From positions 744,001-808,000 of the forward strand of contig JAQOTA010000053.1 in NCBI GenBank assembly GCA_029532415.1: DNA of 64,000 nt, given 5' to 3'. The notes beneath the pieces are model-generated. The model made no database searches. It was not told the DNA's origin and worked only from the letters and a program-made list of their open reading frames with translations. The DNA is from Marasmius tenuissimus. Its lineage: Eukaryota; Basidiomycota; Agaricomycetes; Agaricales; Marasmiaceae. The position numbers and the translations under genes are program-made. Numbering within the stretch: the first letter of the stretch is position 1; each line of letters opens with the position of its first letter. Shown one piece after another: positions 11,507-23,201 of the stretch.

Positions 11507-14474
11507 ATGAAGGCGAACTATAAGGTGTGCTATTTATGCCAGTCACTAACAGCTGTGCTCATACTACTCTTCAGTTTTCGAACATATGTGGAACGGTGTA
11601 TCGCCAGGGCAATGTCGTATTCACACCGGATGGAAATTCATTGTTGAGTCCAGTGGGCAATAGGGTGTCTGTTTTTGACCTCGTCAAGTACGTTTTCTGT
11701 ATCCTTACCGGTCGTATTTGTCTGACCTCTATCGTCGCTGACCAGCAACAAATCGTTCACCTTTGCATTTGAAAACCGCAAGAATATCTCTACGATTGCT
11801 CTCAGTCCCGACGGAAACATTCTCATCAGCGTAGACGAAGGTCGTATTGGAACACTAGCTGCTGCAGTCCACTAACGGTGACCCACAGATGGTCGTTCGC
11901 TCCTGGTCAACTTCAAGAGAGGCGTCGTTCTCCATCACTTCAACTTCCACAAACCTGTGAAAGATATCAAGTTCTCACCAGACGGAAAGTAAGTGGCTTT
12001 TCTGCTGAGATTCTTCTGGGTCTAATTGGTCTGCAGATTCATCGCTGTCACTCACGGTGCTCACGTTCAAGTCTGGAAAACGCCTAACCATCTCGCGAGA
12101 GAATTCGCGCCATTCACACTACATCGAACATATACGGGCCATCATGACGATGTCTTGAGCATTCAGTGGGCCTCAGACTCGAAGTATGCCTCGTCCAAAT
12201 CATGCTCGAACACTGTTAACTTCTTCCCAGATGTTTCATCTCTACTTCGCGCGACATGACCGCTCGGTTATTCACGTTGAACCCAGTAGAGGGATTTCGG
12301 CCGAAGACATTTGCTGGGCATAGAGGTGCCGTTTTGAACGCCTATTTCTCTCCAGACGGTACCACCGTGAGTTGCGTCCGGTTTGTTAATCATACATCGT
12401 ACTCACTCATCCGAGCAGATCTACACTGTAAGCAAGGACGGAGCCGTCTTCACCTGGAGGGCAAAAGAATCTGCCGAATCAGACTCGGATGACGACCAAC
12501 CTCCTATTGCGTCGTCGTCGTCAGGGAACTCTAACTACATCATCAACACTCGCTGGGGCGTTCACAAGCGAAATTACTTCCACCAAGCCGGCACCAGCGT
12601 AGTGTGTACAACATTCCATGCCCCCTCCAGCCTCCTTGTCGTTGGTTTCTCTACGGGCGTATTTGGGTTATGGGAAATGCCCGCGTTCTCCAACGTGCAC
12701 ACCCTCAGTATCTCCCAGGAGAAAATCTCTTCCGTTGCCATAAGTCCCTCTGGTGAATGGTTGGCGTTTGGAGCGAAAAAGCTAGGGCAGTTGCTCGTCT
12801 GGGAATGGCAGTCAGAGTCATACATCCTCAAGCAACAAGGCCACTATTTTGACATGAACACGCTCGCCTATGCCCCCGATGGCCAGACCATTGCCACAGG
12901 AGGCGATGACGGCAAAGTCAAAGTCTGGTCGACACACTCAGGCTTCTGTTTCGTGACCTTCACGGAACACTCGGCACCCATATCGTCAGTGTCGTTTGCA
13001 AAACAGGGGAGCGTCCTCTTTACAGCTTCATTAGATGGCACTGTGCGCGCCTTCGATTTGATGCGTTACCGAAATTTCCGCACATTCACTTCGCCCTCAC
13101 CCGTCCAATTTTCATCACTCGCTGTCGACCCTTCGGGAGAAGTGGTCGCAGCTGGATCTGCCGATTCCTTCGAAGTCTTTTTATGGTCTGTTCAGACAGG
13201 AAAACTGCTTGACGTGCTATCAGGGCATGAAGGTCCGATAAGCTCTTTAGCATTCTCCCCGTCGGGTGCCAATCAGCTCGCCAGCGGATCATGGGATCGC
13301 ACAGTCCGTGTCTGGAATGTTTTCGGTCGTTCACGAGCGGTGGAGCCATTCACATTGAATTCCGACGTCCTCTCTATCGCCTTCCGACCCGACGGGAAGG
13401 AAGTCGCAGCGTCTACTTTGGATGGTCAGATAATGTTCTTCGACATCCAAGAATCGAAACAAACCAATACAATCGAAGGAAGGAAGGACATCTCGGGCGG
13501 ACGAAAGGCAGACGACCGGATGTCAGCGGCGAACAGTACGTCAGGTAAAGCTTTTACCAGTCTTACCTACACCGCGGATGGACGCTGCCTGCTTGCGGGG
13601 GGTAACAGCAAGTATGTCGTACTTTACGACGTGCGGGAAGGCGAGGGTGTCATGGTGAAAAAGTTTCAGATATCGGAAAATTTGTCGTTGGATGGGACAC
13701 AGGAATTCCTTGACAGCCGGAAAGTCAACGAAGCTGGGATCAACATCGATCTCATCGATGACCGGGGGGATGCGAGTGACCTAGAGGACCGCCTTGACAC
13801 TTCACTTCCGGGAGCTTCTCGAGGTGCTGGAGACATGTCGAAACGGAAGTATAGGCAGGAGGCGAGGACGAAATGCGTACGGTTCTCGCCGACGGGTAGG
13901 GCGTGGGCCGCGGCATCGACTGAGGGGCTGTTGATATATTCACTCGACGAGACTGTCACTTTCGATCCTTTCGACCTCTCCATAGACCTCACTCCGGAGT
14001 CTGTGCTTGAAGTACTTTCGTCGGGGGAATACCTCAAGGCTCTTGTGATGGCTTTCCGCCTCAACGAAAAGCCTCTGATCCGGCACGTTTACGAGAACAT
14101 TCCTCGAGCGGATATTCGACTCGTATCCCGACAACTGCCGGTGCTATATGTGTCTCAACTCCTGCGCTTCGTTGCGGATCATCTGGAGCAAAGTCCGCAT
14201 CTAGAGTTCGATTTGCTTTGGGCCAACACACTGCTGATGACGCATGGACGTTATCTACGAGATCGCTCCGCCGACTATGCAAGCATATTTAGGATGTTGC
14301 AGAAGGGTCTTGGCGACTGTGAAGACACCATCTCCAAACTGTAAGTTTCCTTCATTCTGACCCCACCATTCGACCTCACTGTCTTCCGCCAGCTGCGACC
14401 AAAACTTCTCTACATTAACGTACTTGATAGACCAAGGCACGTTGGTACAGAAAATGGATATCGACACTACATAA
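11507..14474 (+). CDS. PWP2: Pwp2 orthologue, WD40 protein of the small-subunit processome
   Basis: Pwp2 (Utp1) is a UTP-B subunit of the U3 snoRNP needed for early 18S rRNA processing in the nucleolus. Eight exons: 11507-11524, 11575-11687, 11746-11840, 11889-11988, 12037-12183, 12231-12366, 12419-14340, 14393-14474; total 870 aa. The N-terminus carries FSNICGTVYRQGNVVF, then SPVGNRVSVFDLVNNKSFTF and SVDEDGRSLLVNF, near-identical to yeast Pwp2. Tandem WD repeats run to about residue 620, followed by the C-terminal helical Utp12-type domain. The open frame reaches a stop at 14344, but a clean 52-nt intron there leads to a last exon with a conserved-looking LCDQNFSTLTYLI end. Single-copy housekeeping gene, useful as an orthology anchor. 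Confidence 0.97.
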
Positions 14475-14849
14475 GTAGATTGTTGTTGAGGACCCCACAT
14501 TTGACAGATAGCAATGATAATGGTTCTGTCCATGTCCGTGCCAAACGAACATTTTTAATACGACATCTCGTCATCGTGGGTGCCTATACTCCCTATAGGT
14601 GTTCTGCAGATACGTACTCTCGACTGTGCGATACGTGCGTCGTGCGCCCTCGGAGACACTGTCAGAAACCCTGTCCAATGTTAAGTAACGTCGGTCGGAC
14701 GCGTTAGTCGCGTCGCTTCCAGAGGGAGTCAACCTGTGTCGCGATCACGTGGAGCACTGCCCCACATTGTCATCTGTCGGAGTTCGGCGGTAGCAACTTG
14801 AACTCCAACCACCACAATCACACTTGCCTCTTCGTTCAGAACGACCACG
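14475..14849. other. Intergenic spacer between PWP2 and the first F-box-like gene
   Basis: 375 nt holding the PWP2 3' end and the upstream region of the next gene. No conserved element recognised. Confidence 0.5.
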
Positions 14850-16653
14850 ATGAAAGGACTGAACGGTTTACCTCTTGACGACGACATAGTTGACAGAATT
14901 CTCATGTTTTCGCCTGACTTCGCCACGCTCAAGAACATGATCCTGACGGCGAAGGCTTTCCATGCTATCTTCCAAATCCATCCCAAATCTATTCTACGAG
15001 CCGTGGCATACAATGTAGTTGGTCCGGCACTGCCACAAGCCTTGAGATTAGTTCGATATCAGGTCGATGAACCCGACGCTCCGGCTAACGAAGATCCAAC
15101 GGATCCTGAAGGGGCGGAGACTGGAGAGTATGCTCCCATCAAGCCGGAGGAGACGCCACAGCTCATCGTGAAGGCGAAGGTTGTGAAGGGATTGGAGAAA
15201 TTGTACAGCCTGAGGTATGTGATACACCTTTGCAATTCTGGATCCATCCAAAGCTTGATACACAGACGCAAAAACCATAAATCCAAAGAGAGTCAATTGT
15301 CATTCATGGAGTCGCTGCGATTTCAGAGAGCCATCTATCGAATCATGTTGTATTGTCGCATCTTCGACGGTCGCAGTTACCTTGAAGAATTCGAAGATGC
15401 TCTGAACGATGGAGACACGGTGGATGATATGCCAGACAAATTAGCCAAGGCCAGACGAGACAGGAAGAAGTTTCTGGACGCATTCTCGGACGAGCACCTG
15501 ATACAGATACATACCGTAGCGCGGTTTCTGACGGAAACGGCTATGGTCAGTCGGTATCGACAGACAACTAATCGTTAGTTGCCTTTCCGATGCATAGGCT
15601 CAACCTGACCCTATTTTCTAGTGCCGACTGATACTGCGAAGGATTTTGCGGACATGGCGCTGTCTGCTGGCCCAGAGTGCATCTACGAATGCTTTGATCA
15701 AAGCTTGGGATTCGATGGCTCATCGTTGTGGGGGTACATCCAAGATTGGGCTAGTGCCCAGGGCGATAATGACGACGATGAGCCCTATCCCCTGATCTCA
15801 GGGTACATTTCGTATCCACTGCAAAAGCTATACGAGGAACGCAAAATGAAGCCGCCTTCGGGTGATTTACTCCACTGGAAAGCAATTCTGGATAGCATAG
15901 AGGGCGAAAACGAGACATGTTTGTTTTCCGTTGTGCCAGACAACTGCCGTCTCTAACGAACTTTAGGCCCCCGTTGCGACGACAAAGATGCGAAAGGCTC
16001 CAGTCTTTGGGGCCCGTCCAGTCAGTCCAGCCTCTTCCCGTCCCTTCATTGTCACTGATTCCGCACATAGCCTACGATTTCCTCTCCAAGATAGTCCACC
16101 AGTTCAGGCCTTTTGACATAATCACTTATCTCAAAGGCCATCTCCGCTACAACCCTGTCGAAGGGCCGTATTTCAGATCTCTTATGGACAAGATGCCGCC
16201 TGACCAGAACATCTATGAATACATTGTCCAAGATATTCTCGACGATGACTACAAACAGCCCGAGTTTGGAGACTGGAAAAAGGAAGATTGGCTCTGTACC
16301 TCCTGCCTCAGGAAATTGCTTGGTGAGAATCTGCACTTGTGGCTGCTCAACAAGAGGATACAAGGTGAAGCTGGGCCTACTGTCATGCCATCAACCCACT
16401 CAAATGCGTTCTTCGTGATCTAGCTGGAGACAACGTGCCAGCTGAAGATTGTTGGTAGGTTACCGCTAGCTCGCGGCGTGAGACGCTTTCTCTGACCGTC
16501 TTGGATAGGTACGGATGGGCATGTCGTACTCAAACGCACAAGCAACCACATGCAGAGAGATTGAACGTGAGGAGCTTGGATGGTCTTCTTCCGCAACTCT
16601 CTCTGATTCCAACCCCCTTTTGATAGCACATCTGTCCTCAAACGAGATCGTGA
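14850..16653 (+). CDS. F-box-like protein with C-terminal PBZ-like zinc motif, copy 1
   Basis: Eight exons: 14850-15214, 15266-15573, 15622-15918, 15967-16020, 16071-16364, 16424-16454, 16509-16566, 16627-16653; 477 aa. The N-terminus (GLPLDDDIVDRILMFSPDF then LILTAKAFHAIF-type helices) fits the F-box-like start of a large Agaricomycete family, which would make it a possible SCF ubiquitin-ligase adaptor. The C-terminus has a Cys/His array: C449-x-Y-G-W-x-C455-R-T-Q, H464, N469-H470, C472. This resembles a PBZ (poly-ADP-ribose binding) zinc finger with one extra spacer residue. The next gene is a tandem paralogue with the same intron positions. F-box call moderate; zinc-motif function is inference. 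Confidence 0.8.
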
Positions 16654-17138
16654 AATTCTCCTAGTATATTTGCAGTTTCTCCCTGTTTTGAATGTTCATT
16701 TGTCGCGCTTGCTATCGCTATTCCGTGAATAGTTTACCTTGAGGTTCTTCTGGGCAAAGGGCGTTACTCTGGACTAAACATCCGCACTGATTCCCTTGCT
16801 CGCACACTCTGCTTTTACTCTTGATGCACGATGCTCCGTCATCACATGTGGGCGCCTGTAGGCGTCAGGTAGTGAACGCAAATAGCTGTTATGGCAGAGA
16901 TATTCCCACCTTCATCGAGCTCATCATACCAGCTATATCAGTTTATCAATCGGTTTCCCTGTCTCGTGAACGGTAGTGAGTCGGTTCACTATTAGTATGT
17001 TAAACCTGGGCTCGATGCCTACAGGCTAGGCTGAAGCTTAACCGTCCCCGCCACGCGAACGCACTACCTAATATGGCAAATGGGCTGAATTTGGATGGAG
17101 CTATGACCACTAACACTTCTTGTTTACGAACCACCATC
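16654..17138. other. Spacer between the two F-box-like paralogues
   Basis: 485 nt with no open frame of note. It should hold the terminator of copy 1 and the promoter of copy 2; no TATA box is clear. Confidence 0.5.
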
Positions 17139-18929
17139 ATGAAGGGAATCAGTCGTCTGCCGCTGGAATACGATATCGTGCACGGGATCCTTGTGTCCTC
17201 TCCTGACTTCGTCACACTCGGGAACATGATTCTGATTGCGAAGGTATTCCATGATGTTTTCCGACTCTATCCCACATCTACCTTGGGAGCCGTGGCATAC
17301 AACGTGGTCGGGCCAGCGTTGCCCCAAGCTTTGAGGGTGATTCGATACGAGGATCCCGACCTCGATGAGCCAGAGACAGATTGGACAGGAGCGGATGAAT
17401 ACACTCCGATCGAGCCTGAGAAAATCCCGGAATTGGTCGAAATTGCGACGACGGCGAAGAGCTTGGAGGACTTGTTCAGTCTGAGGTGCGTTCCTATCTT
17501 CCGCAGCTCGAGATGCTCCTCACAGCTGTGGCTTAGGCATAAGAATCACAAATGCAAGGAGAGTCAGTTGACATCCGAGGAATCGTTACGGTTCCAAAGA
17601 GGGATGTACCAGATAATGCTGTATTCTCGTATCTTCGATGGCTACCAATATCTTGAAGATTACCGGGCTGACCCGTACGGCGACTGGTACACCGTAACCG
17701 ACGTGGAACGACAAAAGAGAAGGAGATTTCTAGACACGCTCTCGGGCGACCATCTCCTACAAATTCATAGTGTCTCAGAATTTCTGATTGAAACAGCATT
17801 GATATTCGAGCCCAGGCGCTCAACGAATGGTTCGTATCTATTTCAATGACAGTCTGGTAGTGGATCTTATTAGTTCAATGTCGTACTAGGCCTTGCTGAC
17901 CGCACTGATAACTTCGGACAAATGATGCTCTCTGCTGGCCCCGACATTATCTACCAGTGTTATGATGAATCATCGACGAGTTCGGCGGAGTTGTTCATCG
18001 AGTATTGGAACGACGACGATGACGATGGATTCCTTCCCGTTTTCGCACGTTACTTTTCGGAACCTCTGTTCAAGCTATACCGCGAACGGAAAATGGAGAC
18101 GCCATCGCTTGGTTTTCTGCGCTGGAAAGCAATTTTGGATAGCACGGAGGGCCAGAACGACAAATGTCTGTGTGATCTTTTTCCTCCTTCTCATCAGTCG
18201 GACGTGCCTACTCATCAACCTTTAGGCTCACGATGCGATAACGACTATGTGACAGGATCTCTTCTTTGGGGCCCGACCAGTTATGTCTTACCTCTATACT
18301 CTTCTGGCCGCTACTGATGCCATGAAAGCCTACGACTTTCGTTCCAAGCTGCTGTCCCGGTTCAATTCCTTCAACATCATCAATCACTTGAAGGGGCACC
18401 TCCACCAGAACCCTATCGAAGCAGCGTATTTCTGGTCTACTATGGATGAGATTCCGTCCCAACTCAACGTTTACGAATATATCGTCCAAGACATCCTCGA
18501 TGGGGACTACAAACAAACAGAATCCAAGGACTGGAAGAAGGACGACTGGATCTATACCGACTGCCTAACAAAAGTACTCGAAGAAAATTTACATTTGTGG
18601 TTGCTCAATCAGAAAAACCAAGGTATGCATTGAACCTGAGCCTACTCACTATCGTTCCAAAACGTTGCTCTAATGTTGTATGCGTTAGCTGGGTACAGCG
18701 TGCCGACTGAGAACTGCCTGTGAGTTTATATTGGACAGCTAATCACAACGCTCACACTGATCGTTTGATATAGGGACGGATGGGGATGCCGTGCTCAGAC
18801 GCGCAACCAGCAGCACGCAGCCGAACTGAACGTAAGAAATTCTCTGTTGTTACAGTGAGATCGCTGATTCTGACTAATTCTGACAATCCGGGTCAACAGC
18901 ACATTTGTCCTCCGACAAAAACCGCCTGA
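17139..18929 (+). CDS. F-box-like protein with C-terminal PBZ-like zinc motif, copy 2
   Basis: Tandem paralogue of the preceding gene. Exons 17139-17485, 17537-17829, 17890-18165, 18226-18279, 18329-18622, 18689-18719, 18774-18831, 18900-18929; 460 aa. Exons 4 to 7 have exactly the same lengths (54, 294, 31, 58 nt) and phases as in copy 1. The start at 17139 is chosen because it aligns with copy 1 (MKGISRLPLE versus MKGLNGLPLD); in-frame ATGs at 17073 and 17103 are alternatives. The C-terminal array is C431-L-D-G-W-G-C437, H446, N451-H452, C454, so the Tyr of copy 1 is Asp here. Probable recent duplication followed by divergence. Confidence 0.8.
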
Positions 18930-19039
18930 ATGCTCGTTTCGCATCTTTAGCTTTACCACCGTATATGACATCAGATGTACCAACTTCAAATCGACGCTAT
19001 TCATCTTGATTGTCGAGCGTTCTACGAAGCCTTTGGACC

Positions 19040-20882
19040 TCAGACTGATGATGCGTTAGCAAACGGTTCGTCATGGGGTTTCCCTGGCCGCGGACCCCGT
19101 TTTGCTCCGACCCTCTTCGCTCTTTTTATTGCTTCTGATAGTTGAAGGTCCTCCTCTGACGTTACTGTGTGTTTTGTCCTATCAAAGTAGATCTGGATGC
19201 TATCCACAGAGACCTGTTCCGACATATCAGTCCGTGTTGGGCCGAAAGGATTCGAGACACTTACGGAGGCCTGTGCCACGGCGCGAGAAGCAGGTCTACT
19301 TCGGCTTCTGCTCCCTGTCTGAGCGGAGGACCCGTAGATACAGCGTTCACGGGGCCTAGTGTTTAGATGAGAGAGTAGCGAGGCTATATATACTAACATC
19401 GACCGAGAATATGTCAGTCTCGGGTTGAGAGCGCTTCGGAAGGGATTACACGCACGTCTTCCCACTACAGTACAATTTCAGTATAGCGATGCTGGCGTTA
19501 AGATGGAGCCTACCAATGAAATAGAAACAGGCATAGGTCAGGGTCTTAGAGAAAATGAGCGTCTGGCAATGCCGCAATGAGCTGGTTATTATCAAGGTAG
19601 AAGGAGGTAAAGGTATACTCACGGTGACCAACGACATCCCCAAGTTCAGGGTGACAAACAGACCCGAATCCAGAGCAAAGAAGAACTAAGACCATGGGTC
19701 CAGTCAACGGGCATGTCACAACAGAGCTGCGAAAGGCAAGATGTGCACGTACCCAACGATTAAACCTATGATTGCCGCGTCCCGAGTCCTTCGGTCTGAG
19801 CTTTTCTTTCCAAATCCTACAGTTAATGATGAACATGGTGAAATTGAAGAGGAATGCTATTGTATTGTTGGTCATCGACACGGCTTTCCGGGTCCCGAGG
19901 TGGGTCAAGGAGTGGAAGTCGTTCATTTTCTGGGCGACGATCACGTAGACTGTTGATCGAAAGGCTGTTAAGATCCACGCTGGTGAAGTTCTAATGCAGT
20001 ATCCAAACCTATTGATGTTGCTGACGACAATTTTTTCAAGGTCAATAACACAACGAAAGTGACATGACGCGACGACACATACCGAGCTCAGACAATTCTA
20101 GAAAAGCCTTGGGACGGGAGCACGCTCCGTAAGGCTCCCGGAAAAGGGTTGAGCGAAGGCTAAACTTACGAACGCGGCAGTCCATAGCTTGCTTCCGATT
20201 GCTTTTATATCCAAATTGATTAGGAGTTATTCCGACGACATTTATATGGACTTACCAAACCACAACCTCCGAATAAAGAAACTCTGAACGATCACACCAG
20301 TCAGAGTGTGAAAGACGACCTGAAGCTACGAGAGGGCGGATCTGAGTTCGCCCGTGACCTCCTGTTCGCGCGAAACACTCACGTTGAGAGCCCTGCGAGC
20401 AGCTACAATCAGCCCGGTAGTCCTTGACCGCAAGCCTATGCAACTCACCAAGAGACGCCACTGAGATATTCTACGTCCCCGAAGTGTCCAATCGTATACA
20501 TGTATACTGTAAAGTGTGCAAAGATCGTGAGGGAAGGTCGAGAAGTACAGGAAACACGTAGAACCAGAGTATGTTATCAGCACTTGATGAGTCGTATCGC
20601 TGGAGAACGCGAGTAAAACCTGTAAAACTGTTAGGTTGACGACGAATATTTCACGCTCAAGAGAATCATCTGGCTCACAAATGCCTTCATCCACTTGTTG
20701 TCATCTCGATAGCGGTCAAAATAATACCAGCACTGAATACAGCAGACACCCCAAAGGCAAGTAGCCATCGTGAGTCCCAGAAACATCAACCCAACCCTAC
20801 AATTCGTCAGCATGATGGGTAATAAGAACAGTTCAACATTAAGATCGTACGTGGTGTGGATGCTGGCAACGGTGGAGGTCAT
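19040..20882 (-). CDS. Seven-helix membrane protein of the DUF6534 type
   Basis: Predicted plasma-membrane protein of a large, functionally unknown Agaricomycete family. Reading right to left, exons 20851-20882, 20679-20796, 20565-20619, 20449-20506, 20383-20392, 20256-20319 and 20170-20201 join in phase. They give the typical start (HTTVGLMFLGLTMATCLWG, then CIQCWYYFDRYRDD), the loop YMYTIGHFGDVEY and the helix GVIVQSFFIRRLWF. Later exons give KMNDFHSLTHLG, IIN-CRIWKEK, FFFALDSGLFVTLNLGM and TLTYACFYFIGRL, then a charged tail to about 19040. The fifth exon is only 10 nt. The fourth helix and the join after the seventh helix are not fully resolved, so the end and total length are approximate; a decayed copy cannot be excluded. 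Confidence 0.75.
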
Positions 20883-21011
20883 CGTAAAGGAAGCAAACAT
20901 AGAACGAGTGTACGACAGCAGTCTTTTCAAAGAAAACGATCGGAATGGGGATTCGGCCTAAAGGGTTTGGCGGTTTCGTGCGTCGGATATGATCGAGGAC
21001 CAATTACTCGG

Positions 21012-22074
21012 TCAAAGGCCTGCCATCCGTTCGAACCATTGTACAACCGCCCCTACTTTCCGGACAGCTGCATCAGTAGCACCGAGGCGTAGGTCAGGCC
21101 TCAGTCGCGTGTCTTCACGAGTGTAGGGCATTGTTCGATAACAGATTTCCAGCTTGGATTTCAGATATGGCGACGCAGTAAGCGTTGAGGACACTGCTGG
21201 CTCCCACGTAGCAGTAACGTCTGTTGAAATTGGTTAAACGATTCTCAACATGATCAAATTGGACCCTCACTTTGAATTAGAATAACGTCTCCCCGTTTCG
21301 TCGAACTCCAGGCTTCTGCTATTTCCCTCCAGGCTGTGAGTTTGCATACGCATCCGCTTTCATCGCCCAATATCATCTTCATGATTGAGATCTCCTTTCC
21401 AGTATCGGCTCCCTTCTTTAACGTTATGGTGTCCGGTCCTTCCACCTCAAGTACAGCCAATAGCATGTTGACCTTGGTCGAACCCTTTCCTCGGGAAGCA
21501 CTGATAGTAGACAGTGACGTTAGAGAATGAAGACCGAAATGAAAAGTCGGAAAGCGAGCAATGGAAGATGTGTCCGAATAATCATAGGATTGAGTTTCCT
21601 GAGTCTCCATGCTTTCAGAATAGGACGTGCGAATGACGGAGCGCGAAATATTGCGTTCTAGGCGACTGGTCTCTACTTGATGTGAGACGGTCTCATCCCA
21701 AGTAATCACGGTTGTTTTTCCTGTGAAGAGAAGTTCCGGGAACAGGAAAAGAAAGGAAAGAGTTCCCTGTAGATACCTTCCACCCCATATCCTGATGCTC
21801 TATCCTCAATAACATCCATGGAATCGTTTCCTTCCTCTTCGTCCTCAACATCCTGAAATATGGCATTCTGGTATATCCGAGAGATCCTGCGACTAGCTGC
21901 TTCTAGAGTGGCAGGTGGTAATGGCGAGAGCCCAGAAATACTCGTGCTAGCTTGTAGCTGGGTATGAGGATGAGAATATGACGAATCGAATGTCTCCCAT
22001 CGACCATAGGAATCGGTCGGCGTACTGCGCAGCTCTTTCGCCGTAGGAGCACCTAGAAAAACTTGAAAAGGCAT
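21012..22074 (-). CDS. OB-fold protein resembling shieldin subunit 2
   Basis: Three exons (21777-22074, 21271-21720, 21012-21220) give about 318 aa. The N-terminal 130 residues are low complexity. The core has an OB-fold pattern: VNMLLAVLEVEGPD, ISIMKMILGDESG, VCKLTAWREIAEAW, KRGDVILIQ. This spacing recalls RPA-type OB folds and the first OB fold of SHLD2 (FAM35A), a DNA double-strand-break repair factor. The C-terminus reads KLEICYRTMPY, then RLRPDLRLG and a Trp-containing amphipathic end. Start set at the first in-frame ATG; the frame stays open about 60 nt upstream, so an extra 5' exon is possible. Nuclear DNA repair is inference from the fold. Confidence 0.7.
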
Positions 22075-22315
22075 TGGTGTATATCGTACTGGCACAAAGG
22101 AAGGGATCTCATCGGAGTCAGGGTTGTGCGAGTCACCTTGATGCTGATAAGATTAGATTTCGTGGTGATAAGATAAGACAAGACCGTTCATCGGTTATAA
22201 TCAAGTTATAATGGTTCATTGCACGAACAGCGTTCACAGATCTTCCACAACCACAAAAAAAATACGGATTTGACTCTCAAACACACATCCTTGAATAATC
22301 AATGACTATTTAGCC

Positions 22316-23090
22316 TCAGAATCTACCTCCAGTGAACCCTATCAACACAGTGTCAGCCACAATGCTTGAAAAGAGGTTCCTTCGTTGTACTCACAGTAGA
22401 AAGAGAGGTAGGAGACGGTGACGGGTCTGGAGCCAGGCGTGCACTGTAGGCAATATCAGTCTCGCAAATACAGACTGAGGAGCGAACTCGAACTTACCGA
22501 CGAAGGAGGCTGACCACCAGCCGTATGCGTTCTGTAGATCTCGCCCGCAAAAGCGCCCTGACCGGTGACACCCGAAAGCTTCAACCAGTCGACGTTAGAT
22601 TCGGGCCTCGCGGGAGCAGGAACTCCAGCAACCCTCGCTCCAACGACAAAAGCGTTGGGATCCTTGAAGAACGACGTGAAGTCCCACTTTGGGCTGACAC
22701 CTGCGGAGGCATTGACGGGGTTGGTAATGAAGTAGTGTTGGCCAATGAGTTCGCCGTCGGTGTTGTCCGCAGGGGCAGCCCCGGCAATCTTCGGGTGGCT
22801 GCAAGAGGCATCAAAGAGACGGGCGACCGCACCAGCGGGTCTATAGACTTGTTCAACACTCGATGGGTTATAGGCGCGAACGAAATTACTCACACATAGG
22901 TCCCCGCATCAGAGCAGGTATAGTTCTGCGTTCCAAGTCCGAGAGCGATGTGGGTGGTTGGTGCTGTCTGAGCGGGCAAGGATCCTGCCGGGACTCTGAC
23001 CTTGGAGACGTCGCAAGCTCTGGATGCGAGTTCGACGGCCGGTAAAGCGAGGGTGGAGGCTGCAAGCGACAAAAGGAAGAGTTTGAACAT
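22316..23090 (-). CDS. Secreted DUF3455 protein
   Basis: Four exons (22894-23090, 22498-22840, 22395-22443, 22316-22338) give 203 aa. The N-terminus MFKLFLLSLAASTLALP is a clear signal peptide. Family marks are GLGTQNYTC, GAVARLFDASC, GQHYFI, PKWDFTS and NAFVVGA, and the end reads CTPGSRPVTVSYLSFYWF. DUF3455 proteins are common, abundantly secreted fungal proteins, sometimes labelled malate dehydrogenase without good reason; their function is unknown. The first acceptor was chosen at 22841 because it restores the conserved Gly-Ala-Val-Ala stretch in phase. A long opposing-frame reading at 22886-23689 overlaps and is not a gene. Confidence 0.92.
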
Positions 23091-23194
23091 CGCAGTATGT
23101 GGGCTAGTGATTGAAACCTCGAAGGAAAAGGTGGCTGAGTGTGTAGGAGAGGACAGACCTGAGGTGGTGAGTCTCTCCGGAGTCGAATCTCTCC

Positions 23195-23201
23195 TTTTAT
23201 A
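23195..23201 (-). promoter_or_regulatory. TATA box of the DUF3455 gene
   Basis: On the minus strand the sequence reads TATAAAA, about 105 nt before the ATG, flanked by C/T-rich leader sequence typical of highly expressed fungal secretory genes. Confidence 0.5.
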
